From Thamnaconus septentrionalis (Eukaryota; Chordata; Actinopteri; Tetraodontiformes; Monacanthidae): a stretch of 64,000 nt of DNA. Of the stretch, positions 1 to 10,900 are shown in pieces (the stretch's first letter is position 1; each line of letters begins with the position of its first letter). Location of the stretch: assembly GCA_009823395.1 (NCBI GenBank), contig CM020506.1:422001-486000 (forward strand). Direction: 5' to 3'. The notes beneath the pieces were generated by a model, which saw nothing but the letters and a program-made list of their open reading frames with translations, did not search any database and was not told the origin of the DNA. The translations under genes were made by a program, and so were the position numbers.

Positions 1-349
1 GGCGTAGCTCCACTGTCGTCTGCGCCGTCGTCTGCGCCGTCGTCTGCGCCATCGTCTGCGCCATCGTCTGCAGGTGCATCGTCGGTGGGGCTGTCCAGCT
101 GGGCCGCCTTCAGCGCCGCCGACAGCACCTGGACCTGAGCTGCAAAGTTGCGTCGCATTCGCAAGTTCAGACGAGGTGGCCGAGGGCCTGTCGGGAATTT
201 AGAAGAATTCCGTCGCTTCCTACTGACCTTGCACGTCGGGGTCGTCCATGTGCGGCTGCAGACAGTCCAGGACCTTCTGGATCTGGTCGCTGGTGGCTTT
301 GCCAGGGCTCGACTTGGACTCTGGGAAGTGATTTCCTGCTTCCTCTCTC

Positions 350-381
<32 letters not shown>

Positions 382-3300
382 GCGGCCTGCGATGACTTTG
401 GACAATTCATCATCTCCAGCTCCCCGCTGATGTCTGGCAGAGGAGACCTCCAATAGTTGAAAGAATTAAAGTTCTCGTCTGTGGGCTCCTTCGTCTTCTT
501 AGTGTTTGTGCTGCCGGAGGAGGCCGTGTGGGAGAAGCCGCCGCCGTGAATGTCTCTAGGAGGAGAATCGTCGTCGAAGCTGTTCATTTCCTCGCTGTCG
601 GCCGTCATCGCGTGCTCCGGCGACGGCGTGGCGCGGCCGTCCTGGTTAGGAGGCGTGTGGACCAGCGTCCTCTCCGTGTGGCAGCCGCTGATGTCCACGC
701 AGTTGAGAGAGTTTAAGGAGCACTCGCTGAAAGGAACGAGGAGTCGAGTGAGGAAATAAAAAAACAAAACAAATGAAGGACGATTCTTAACGTCGTTGGG
801 TTGCAACGTTGCTCTTGCGTGCGCTCTCACCTGTCCAACGTACACCTGGGCACCTCTAGGAGGGCACCGTCCTCTCGGAAGTGAAGGCCTGTGCTGGAGG
901 GGTTGGCAAAGGTGGAGATGAACCGGCCCAGAGACTGAAAGGCAGCTTGTCGCACCTGAAATGATGAAACACTTTCAGCTTGCAGACACTTTGAAGCGGG
1001 AGCCAACAGACGATGCAACAAGACACTTGCAGTTCTACAAGCCATACGCATTTCTGCGACTAATTTTACGAGCTTCTGTGGTCACTTGAGAAATATCGAA
1101 GCCTTCGGCTCTTCACTATCTTTGCAGTATCTAAAAAAATGCCCTCAGTCAAACCAGTAACAAGAGCACAGACGAGGGGGGACACTTGATAAATGACAGC
1201 TCATTGTGTTGATGACAAATAATAGCTGCGTTACAGTTTTTCGCAAAATAAAAGCGATATTTTTTAAAATTTTCCTTGTCCTGTGAGATTTACGTTTTGT
1301 GCAATTCTTGGTGGTAATGGAAATGCAGCTAGCGGTGGCAACAATCATAAAAAATAAAAAGTAAAATCACGTGAACTACTTTTGTGACGATGAGTCAGTT
1401 CATCCACACACCAAACAGGTTCCCTAAAAATCTAAAAGTAAGACGCTTCATCTGTATGAACTGCAAGTGAAACATTAATGGTTCAGGATGTGAAACTCCG
1501 AGGTGAAGAACTTTTTCTTACCCAGCGTGACTGGTCACTGATGAGGCTGATGAAAAGGGGGGAAAGTTTTGCACGTCGCACCTCCGGGGAGGTGGAATTG
1601 GAGACCATCATGAAGCACTCGGCGCAGGCTTTCCTGATGCCCCACAGGCTGTCCGAGCACAGGTCGAAGAACTTGGGCATCTGGAACGAGACGCCATGAC
1701 GTCAATGACGCGCTTTTAACCGCACAGCGAACTCCACGCGCTGCTCTCCGCCTTCGCACGAGGCAGTTTTCAAGAGCGTAGACACTCGACAACGTGCTGG
1801 AAACTATGGCAGTGTAGGCGAGATTTCACTTCCAGTACTCAAGACTCTCACCAGTAGTTTTTCTGTGGCGTCCTGACCCACAATGGAACAAAACTCTCCA
1901 AAATTAGCAGCACAGACCTGGAAAACGCAAAACAATTATGAAATACAAATGAGATCGTATAATATGCACGACCAGTCAAGAGTTTGGACACACCTTCTGA
2001 TGTAATTTTTTTTTTTTAATCTTTACAACTTTGTACATTGTAGATAGATACTGAAGACATCAAATATTTGAGCAAGATATATGGAATTATACAGCAAAGA
2101 CAAACACGCTCAGTAACTCTGAATATGCTTTTTGTAAAGGTGGCTATTTTGAAGAATTTAAATCTAAAAGGTGTTTGAGTTATTTTACACTTTTATTGTT
2201 TCCTACATAATTCCATGTGTGTTCATACGTAGTTTTGATGCCAACAGTGAGAAACTGCAATGTCAATAGGCATGACAATGAAAGAAAAGACATTCAATTA
2301 ATAGGGTGTGTCCAATATTTTGACTGATAGTGTATGTATGTAAAAAAAAAAAAAAAAGGTTTTCAACAACTTTCAGGAATTTAGGATTTTGCACTGACAG
2401 TATTGAGCATTATTATGTTTTCTTAAAAAAAGGACAAGAAAGAATACAAATAATAATCCTACAATTCAGGAAAATGTTTTACAAAAAAAAGGCTAAAATA
2501 CTTCATTCGTGTACAATGTTTGCCCACCTTGGAGCTGCTAAACTTGCCCCAATAGCATTTAGTTACAGGGAATTAAAATTCCTCGGGAAGACAACAGCGC
2601 ACTGTGGGCTAATGAGATGTGCATAACAGAATTAAGGCTGACATGCTGTCTTAATGAATTCACCCTCAGGGAAAACAAATGCAAGCTCCCGTTACTAATA
2701 GACAGTGGGCCTGGTGGCTGCTGGGAGAAGCACAAACACCCTGCGCATGTAGCATTAAGCAGAAAAAAAGAAAAAGACAACCAGCCTGTGACTGGTGGTG
2801 GTGTCGGTACCTTTCGCACTTGGAAGAGTCGGGCGTCACTGCACAGGTTGCAGAAGCGCGGCAGCAGCAGATGCTCCACTGTGTCCTTGCCCAACATTGT
2901 GACAACTTTACACATGATCTGTCGAGGAAAACACATGGACGCCAGCATGAGGAAAAAACATCACATGGCTTTCAGGAGCTCGACCGCAGGATATGTCTTT
3001 GAGCCATCACCTAAATACAATGCGGACGCTTTATGACTTCCAAGTTAGCATGAAGCAAACTCTTTCAATAGCAAAAAGTCATCGTATTGTTATTCGAACA
3101 AATTGCAAACATTTGGCTCTGTGCGCATGATTTAAAAAATCATTTGAAATATTATGAACGGGTGACAAAAAAGGAACCCAAAGAGCTGCAATACATGATG
3201 ATGAGCAGCTGATGTAATAAATAACACAAAGCAAGAAAGGATGTATTCATAAATAAGCAGATGGAACTTCCTTTTCTAGCCCATGTTAAAGCAACCTGCG

Positions 3301-6300
3301 CTGTTTGCCTTGCAGTGACACTTTGTGTTCTTTAAACACACCAAATCCAGCCCTGAAAGCTAAAAGTCTTGCATAATGAGCTTGTCCACGTGCAACAGGC
3401 AGGATTTTACAATGCAATGTGCTGCAAGACAGCTGGGTTTTTTTGCAACCCTGGTAAATGTTACACTGACAAAACGCCTTCTAGTGCGTTGCAGCACAAA
3501 CTGCTGGGTGGCCACCAGAAATAAATTCAGCTTTGGGGAACAACTAGGACTCTCTCGCAGCTGAACACATTAGTGTGACAATCCCATTACAACACATGTT
3601 CATGAATGTTCCGATGCCATATCAAGAGACATTTCGCGACTGTTTGTGTTTTGTCACACGATGCAACAAGCGTTGGATGCTAGATTTGGTTCTACAAGAA
3701 CTCTGGCAACACTGAACTTCGATGTCAATGAAACTTAAAAGCCACGGCCATTAAAAAAAAAGAAAAGATAAGGGACAGATTTCTTACAGCGACTGCTTCG
3801 ATTTTGTAGTCATCGTCGCAGTTGGGTTCTGTTAGGTCCAGCAGAACTGGACAAACTTTGGTCTCCATGTCAGCTTTAGAGAGGAGGCCCTGCTCCAATA
3901 AGACAAGCAACGCTGCCTGGCTGGTCTTCCGCACCTAAGACAAAAAAACCCCACAAAGTTAGAAAACGTTTTTGTTTTTTTAAATCTCTTTTTTTGTACA
4001 TTAGTGAAGGCACAAGTTGTATTTGAGACCCACCTGGTTGTTTGGATCAGTTAGATATCGGACCACGATGGGTACCAAGTATCTGGAGAAAGCTGCTGGA
4101 AAGTTGGGCCGGCTTTCATGTAAAAACATAGCAATGTTTGGGACCTGCTCCATGAGTTCAGCTCGCACTGTGGGCTCTACACAAACACATTGAAATACTG
4201 TCAAAATGTCTGAAAATCTCAGGCAATTTGGGACAATAATTTGACTGCGGCCCAAACGACAACGAAAAGAGAAAAAAAAAAAAAGCAAAGTAAAGGAGGA
4301 AGAAATTAAAACCAATGCAGAATTAGCTTGAAACAAATCACATTAGTCAAATAAAGAAAAATGAATCTACCTCCATCTTCAGACATTCTGGCCACTGTTT
4401 CCATGACACTGATAAAGTCATTTTCATTGTCACTGAATTCTCGAAGCACATCAAGCAGGCCGCGAGCCACGATCTGCCTAAAAAGCAACAGAGCATGAAG
4501 TTAGTAGCCAATACCTACGCGTGCTGAAAGGCACACGGCGTGACACAGAGCACTGGCAGCGCTGTCAAGTACATTACACACGTGTGCGTGAAAACGACAG
4601 AGGTGCTTGAGCGTCACAAAGCTACGTCGGGAAAGCACGGAGGCAGAAAATAAACCCAGACAACTGGGCAGCACTGGATTTATGCAAAGGCGCAACATCT
4701 GAACATTTTAAAAGCAGTTCTAAGGGGCTTTATACGCAACAATCGCTTTGTATTGGTTCAATTCCCAATTCCAAAGACAAGGACTGCATAAAAAGACAGA
4801 ATTTTTAAAACAAGAAAAGAAAAATATTGCTCCTTGTGAAGAAAAAAAAAAAGAGTCATGTGTTGCTATCTGTCCAGATATTATCCACCCACGGCTCAAA
4901 TTGAGTCCTTTGGAACCACTAGAGTAAGGTTTGAACAGGTATGTGATTTGCACATAAACAGGAATGCGGATAGTTATCTCAGTGGCGTTTAAAAAAAACA
5001 ATCTACAGTAAGCACAACTTGATGGCGCAGTCTTTCTTTCCATGACATAAGACTTTTCCACTGTGGGACTTAGAATACAATTTAGCCATCGTACAACAGA
5101 TTCAGAAAATGAGGGGGAAAAACTAGTACATTTCTCATAATGTCATTCAATACGTTCATCATTTTCATATCTGATCTTCCATCATTGAGATCATCAACAA
5201 AAAACCTTTATGACATTTGCACGATATAAGGTTACGCCACATAAATATGTGCAGCTGTAGGTCAACTGGAAATTGTGTTTTTCACATTGAACAGCAACAT
5301 CTTTCTGAATACTGCTCAGAGAACAGAGTGTACTTAGTTAGTAAATGTGCCTCTGAAAACCAGCCAGCAACAGTATAAACGGCAGTAGACAGAGAGCCTA
5401 TAAATAATAACACTTCTTGTTTAAAGTTAAGCATCTTGAGCTTGAAGGCACAAACAGCGGAGCACATCACTGTCTTTTTAAAGGATATGCTGTCAAACGT
5501 CGCCCAAACGTCTAAGACTTTGTCAGATATTTAGCATTTTTATCACCCGTCTGCAACAAGGGGTTCTTCTTCTTACCTGTTGAAAACATTCTCACTGAAG
5601 GCATATTTTTCTAGCCTCCCAAGAGGAGTCAAGTTGTCTTGTCCGGCATCAAGGAAAGCCGTGATGCGAATTCCATCACACTCTGATCCATAATCATCAA
5701 AGCCAACTGTGGGATGGAAAAAGATCATTTTACAGAGTTTCAACTGCTGGATCCCTGCAAGAAACACAGCTGATGCCCACAAAAACTAAACATTTAAACG
5801 AGGACTCAAAGATACGCCACATTACACAAGGCCACAGTAATCCTGAGTGAGAGCAAACGTCAGGATTTAAGCACTTTTAGTGAACAAAAAAATGGTGTTT
5901 AGTTTGCAGCTAGATCAGAGGAGCGCTTTATGAACTATCCTGGCATAACAACACGCAGTCGTTTTTAAGGTTTACAATTTCAAATAAACGAGTCGGGTGA
6001 AGATGACAATGTAATCTAACTTTGCAACACAGGGTTGGAAAAAAAAAATACAAAGCAAGAAAACAATTGTAAAACAGGTATTGCAGAATGAGGAGTTAAA
6101 TATAAAATGACGATGGCACTCACAGTCATCCAAATCATCATGGCCATCTTCAAAGTATAAAGACAGACCTGCACGGGGGACAACAAACCAATTGTCATGT
6201 CAACAACTACTGCTTCATGCCATCAGGGATTTTCAGTTTGAGGGCAAAGGCTGACGACGATGAAAGATAGACACTCTTATTAAATGGAGATTGATCATAA

Positions 6301-7408
6301 ATGACAATGACCTCACGGATCAACCGCCGCTTCTTAACGCAACAGCAAAATGAGAGTGTTATGTGTACATGTGCCGTGTAAATAGCACATGATCATGTCA
6401 TTGCAAAAAAGTATTTCATGACGGTGAAATATTGCATAACTTGTGGTTTTAATTAGGTTTAGTAATATTGAGGCAGACATTATATAGCACGTTATCTTCC
6501 GTACGTAAGATCATTAAAATAATCTGCACCTAAAATGACGATCGATTAGCAGCGTCAGTGCAGACTCGTGCTCGAGTAGCAGCGAGTCATAATAATAATG
6601 AAAGCGACATTGCGAGAACGTTGTCCATGCCCGAATGTATTACTCGCCGAATGCGATATTGCACAAATGTTTTAACAAGAGGTGCACTCGGCAGAAGGCT
6701 CCGGAAAGAGGTCTCACAGAGAGAAGCATGTGGCTGGACGGCTAAAGCCACTGTTTACAGCTGGCCAAGCACGGGAATGTGCGACAAATATTAAACTAAC
6801 TGTCCGAAACATACAATAAATGGGGTGCCGAGCGTGGTGAGCGACGTTAAACAACAGGGCGAGCAATTTACGGACAACATTAAAGCATATTCTCAAAGAA
6901 CAACGCATTCCCTTTGTTGTGGTATAAAAGAGGATTTGGTCAGCTTAAGGCTGAAAATGACTTTAGCACGCATGCTAACGCTAGCCAAGGCAACTCGCTA
7001 GCTGCGGCTATGACAACACTTGGACGATAAACACGCCCGTAGCCGAGTGAGAGCATCCAACCCTGACTATAAAGTGTCCCTTTAATTTATATCACCACAT
7101 GCTAATGAATGAAAATCTCGTGGATGCTGATTCAGTGCCACATATTTCAAACCCCTTGAGTAGCTTTCGTGGGCTAGGCGGCTAGCCGCGCTAAGTTGGC
7201 TAACACAGCTCGTCCAGCCCGTTCGCTTCACTTGACTTCTCTCGCCCACCCTTAGCCCCGACTTCGCTAAACAATCCCCGCAGATAGTTTAATGGTAGCC
7301 GCTCCACTGTTCCCTATATATAGAGAACCACCACGTCGCTTCATGAATATCGCGGCAGTACCAAAGTCTTGAAGAAAACATTGTTTAAAAAGTGCCATTA
7401 CCTGCCAT
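1..7408 (-). CDS. ppp4r1l: Protein phosphatase 4 regulatory subunit 1-like, N-terminal part, 12 coding exons, runs off left edge
   Basis: PPP4R1-family proteins are HEAT-repeat regulatory subunits of the serine/threonine phosphatase PP4. Coding exons in transcript order are 7408-7402, 6168-6124, 5706-5577, 4477-4371, 4176-4034, 3934-3788, 2918-2811, 1917-1852, 1680-1522, 955-831, 726-228 and 139-1 (partial). All have AG/GT borders and, except at the exon 11 anomaly, compatible phases. The protein starts MAGLSLYFEDGHDD. It then shows family blocks such as LTPLGRLEKYAFSENVFNR, PTVRAELMEQVPNIAMF, VRKTSQAALLVLLEQG, CNLCSDARLFQVRK, RKACAECFMMVSN and FISTFANPSSTG, which are HEAT repeats. Exon 11 encodes the acidic linker (NSFNYWRSPLPDI, then LQPHMDDPDVQ). 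The paralogue choice (PPP4R1L, not PPP4R1) rests on the neighbours rab22a, vapb and apcdd1l. Exon 11 carries an apparent frameshift (separate entry), so gene activity is uncertain. About 558 codons are visible; the C-terminal HEAT repeats lie outside the window. Confidence 0.93.
15..74 (-). repeat. 12-bp coding minisatellite in ppp4r1l exon 12
   Basis: About five tandem copies of a 12-bp unit (plus strand gtcgtctgcgcc, with a g/a variant at the first base). Read on the minus strand in the conserved frame they encode repeated Ala-Asp-Asp-Gly. The repeat stays in frame because the unit is a multiple of three. It lies in the low-conservation acidic linker between the HEAT regions, just after the conserved VLSAALKAA block. 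Confidence 0.9.
341..380 (-). other. ppp4r1l: Apparent frameshift in ppp4r1l exon 11 at a (CAG)10(AG)4 microsatellite
   Basis: On the minus strand ten CAG codons (380-351) are followed by AGAGAGAG (350-343). Reading in from exon 10, the frame gives NSFNYWRSPLPDISGELEMM and a glutamine run, then RERKQEITSQSP and a stop (CGC TGA) early in exon 12. The conserved downstream block (SDQIQKVLDCLQPHMDDPDV, continuing into exon 12 as QVQVLSAALKAA) lies in the other frame. That second frame has a TAA at 468-466, so it cannot be read from upstream. One AG unit fewer would reconcile the two. It could be a real frameshift, a length polymorphism or a sequencing slip; no plausible mini-intron was seen. Confidence 0.85.
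1971..2328. mobile_element. Short Tc1/mariner-like non-autonomous DNA transposon with about 24-bp terminal inverted repeats
   Basis: The left end reads ACCAGTCAAGAGTTTGGACA and continues CACC. The reverse complement of the right end reads ATCAGTCAAAATATTGGACA and continues CACC. The element is about 358 bp and AT-rich, with no transposase reading frame. This terminal sequence (CAGTCAAAAGTTTGGACACACC type) is, from memory, widespread in teleosts; the superfamily name is inferred. It sits in ppp4r1l intron 7, between coding exons 7 and 8. Confidence 0.75.
2919..7401. other. ppp4r1l introns 1-6, non-coding DNA
   Basis: Apart from exons 2-6, this stretch holds AT-rich intron sequence without a second reading frame that resembles a protein. 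Intron 1 (6169-7401) follows a first coding exon of only seven bases (ATGGCAG). Introns 3 (4478-5576) and 6 (2919-3787) contain no repeat that I could class. The short ORFs on either strand look random or overlap the exons. Confidence 0.6.
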
Positions 7409-7940
7409 CTTGTATCGGCTCGGCTCTGCGGGGCTGCCGTCGTCCCGTGTGGGCTGTCACCACCGCACAGCTGTCACTCAAGCGTAGCTACAAACTACTT
7501 CCTGAAAGTACTTCCTGATGCGAGTATTCCTGGCTTTGTGGCGTTCTACGCGACCGAACGACAAGCGCGACTCATCTTGGGCGCAAACTTGACATAACTG
7601 GGCACAGACGGAGCCTGTGGGCTTTGTGTATCTCCCCGACAAGAAAGAACGGAGATTGTCACGTGACCGCATACCGTAGTTCAAGATGGAGACCGTGCGA
7701 TGCGCTGGCTCCACGGTTAGCCTAGCTGGCTGCTGACAACAACCACAATATGGCAAATACCTCAAGTTGTAAACCCTAACCTGCGAGGTGCGTGTGGCAG
7801 CTGTTGACCGCGGCGAAGTGAGGTTCAAAGGAAAACGCCGACCGCCTGCTGAGTAAACCGAGGAAGGAGGCAGCCGGAGGAGAAAACAAGTAGCTAAATG
7901 GTCATCAGCACAAACTCAATTTGATGCTGAGGTGATCGAT
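7409..7940. promoter_or_regulatory. Bidirectional promoter between ppp4r1l (-) and rab22a (+)
   Basis: The two start codons face away from each other across about 530 bp, so transcription of both genes must begin here. Visible motifs are two ETS-type sites ACTTCCTG at 7497-7504 and 7510-7517, and a palindromic E-box GTCACGTGAC at 7658-7667. There are also YY1-like AAGATGG sites: one at 7683-7689, and one on the minus strand overlapping the ppp4r1l start codon (ACAAGATGGCAG). No TATA box is evident, which fits a housekeeping CpG-type promoter. TSS positions cannot be fixed from sequence alone. Confidence 0.8.
7898..7935 (+). promoter_or_regulatory. Two overlapping short upstream ORFs before rab22a
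   Basis: An ATG at 7898 opens an 8-codon frame ending in TGA at 7922-7924. A second ATG at 7924-7926 overlaps that stop (TGATG) and opens MLR followed by TGA at 7933-7935. Both end a few bases before the main rab22a ATG at 7941. If the mRNA starts upstream of 7898 they could lower or time initiation. The 5' end is not known, so their presence in the transcript is inferred. Confidence 0.5.
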
Positions 7941-10900
7941 ATGGCGCTGAGAGAATTAAAAGTTTGTCTCCTCGGGGTAAGTGACTGTCTTGACACGAAT
8001 TTCTGCCGCGTAAACTGTGCACTAAATAGTGTTGGTGGCACCAAACGTCATGTAGTTCCCCAGTCCGGCCGGTAAAATGTCTGTTTACATCACCTAATGT
8101 GGAACAACCTGCTGCATAAACATACATTTTAGTGCGTAATAACTCTGCTGTTTGCGTTGTCGGGGAAGTTCTGCAACAAGTGCAGTTAGTTATGCTAGTC
8201 GTAGATGCGTGTACTTGTCCCTAAAAATAGGTTTTGCAAGAGTTCCTGTTCATGATGTCATTTGAAATGTTTTGGTAAACATCATGTTGGCCAGCAACAG
8301 TGAAGGTTTCTAAGTTTATTTTCAGTTCCAATCCAATGTACTTGCATCACGACAAGTATTACAATTCATTACAAGTTGCTGTGTTGTAATAGTTTTTGTT
8401 GACGTGTTGTTTTGTGAGGCTTAACATTGTTTGTGTTTATGCAGGAAACGGGTGTTGGGAAGTCAAGTATAGTCTGGAGATTTGTGGAGGACAGCTTTGA
8501 CCCAAACATCAACCCAACAATTGGGTGAGCTGCTGTCTGATTAAATATGTACCCATTACACTGCAATTCCTGGCTGTTTTTTTATTTTTTTTTTATTTTA
8601 TTTTATTTTTTTTAAAGACAAGATGATGTAAACATATGTTAGTCGATGAGTTAACTTGGAAAAAATAAGTTTAGGAACAATCATTTTGAAGGTAAATGCT
8701 AATAGATTTTGTCCATTCAGTGATAAATCCATTCCTCGACTAAAGTTTACATTTGGTTGCTCATAGTAAGAAAACAAAAACTGTTTTACAACATGTAAAA
8801 CAATAATTTCTGTCTCCAGCCTGTTGGCGAAGAGAGTTTTTCTTTTACTTTTTTTTGCCAACTTCACTTTCTAGTAGGTGTGTGCAAAAGCATATATTTC
8901 TGTTAATTATCCCTATGTACCGTTACAAAGGGCACGGATACCTCACTCTGAGGTTAGCAACAACACCAGGTGTTGCAACCACCCAAGTAGACCACCTCAT
9001 GACTGCCTCGTTTCTGTCCCCTCCACACAAGTGGAGGTTCAAGCAAAACCAGTTTGAGTAGAAGGCTGCAGACAGAGGGCCTAACGTGCTATTTTCTTAA
9101 AGTCTGTCACATTTGTTGGATATTTGACTGTGTGCTGTCACCCCAGCAGAGTCTGGGATGAAAAACAAAAATCCTCAAATACGTGAAACACTCTCCTTGT
9201 AAGGCCCGTTTGTGTTACTATGTATTTTTGTCTTAAAGAACTCAGTGAAACCTGTTTCTTCCTTGCCAGGGCATCATTCATGACTAAGACTGTGCAATAC
9301 CAGAACGAACTGCACAAGTTCCTGATCTGGGACACGGCAGGCCAGGAAAGGGTGAGCGACTTGTGCTTCTTATCTTTTTTCTTTATTAACTTGGAAGGTT
9401 GTGAGATTAAAATGGAATGGCTTTTATTTGTATTCCTGAACCAAACCACGCTAATAGAGCAATTTAATACTGTCATAAACTATTATGACGCAGCTCTTAC
9501 CACATATCAACTGACATGCAGGGTTTTAGAGGAAGTGAGACAGAGCTAAATGCACCACTCCCAGAAGCAGCCCTCGGGACGGTGAAAGCGCAGTATTGCA
9601 ATACCTCTGATAGGGGGCAATATTCACCTTTCAAACTTCTGGCTGATAAAGTCGTCCCACATCTTTCAGTTCTCCTATTTCAAGCCGCTGCCGGTTTGTA
9701 TATTTAAGGTGACAATGTCTCTTTGGTTCAGTTTATAAGACTAGAGGTCAACATCCGTCCGTTTGACTGCGTCACGATTGTCCTGCCTCGGACTTTCTTG
9801 TCACCGCTCCTTCCTGATTACATTCCTGTGACATGTAGCACAGGCTGCTTTTGTTGCGTACTGTTGTGTGTGTGATCTGCGCATGCCCCTGAATGCGTCG
9901 CCATGACTTAAATGTCCAGGTTTCACTTCCGAGCTGGAAGTGTGAGCGATGGCTGAACCAGTTTGTCCAAGTTTGACGAAGTAGCCGAGAGTTCAGGAAT
10001 GGCTTTCCCCCTTGACTCACATCCTGCATCCCATGTTGCCCTGCATTAGCTTTCCGCACCACTTCCCTTTCAGCGTGCGTGCTCTCTCTCTCTCTCTCCC
10101 TTTCCCACCCCCATGCTCAATCCCTTAGCGCTGCCTTTGCAGTCCTCCTCTGATAGGTGGGATGAGATGCTCTTTGTCTTTTATCCTCTTTTCCCCCAGG
10201 GTCCTCTGCTTCTGCGCTGCCTCGAGGGGGTCAGTGCAGGCCGTGCAGAAGATAAGATGAGGGAATGAAAGCCAAGCAGCTTCAGATCATTAGCATGTGC
10301 TGCTGCTGCTGCTGCCGCTGCTGCCGCTGCGCCTTATCTAGGAAATACTGCAGCTCTGCATCAGAGTGCTTCCCTGGCTCCCCTTTGATATTTTTCCCGC
10401 ATCTTTCTTTCATGGCGCCAATCTTTTTCATTAATTCTCCACTCACCCCTGCGCTACTTTCCACTTTTTCCACCTTTTAATGTCCCACTGATCCCTATTT
10501 TATTTGCCATGTGGCACCCTTGGCCTCTCAAGAGGTTTCAGATCCACACGGGGGAAAAAGCAATGGCAGCGGCAGCACCAGCGTTCCTTTGGTAGCTTTT
10601 TAATGCGCCTTTGTTTTGACACTGAGCTGCTTTGGTTATTTTTCAGCCCTTTAATTGCTCGCATTCCAACTTCTGCAGAACTTTGGCTCATCATTTTTTT
10701 GTGTGTGTGTGTTGAGAAAGGGAAACACAAAGCCAAGGAATTCTTTGGAGGAAAGGAGAGCTCCATGATTACCATGTTCCACAGTTCATATCTCTGGACC
10801 AGATGAGGCTGAAAAGCATGAACATCTGAGCCCAGCTGTCAACAGCCCATAGAGGCCTTCCCCGTTCTGACCGTCCCCTCTTAAACCAAGCCAGGGGATC

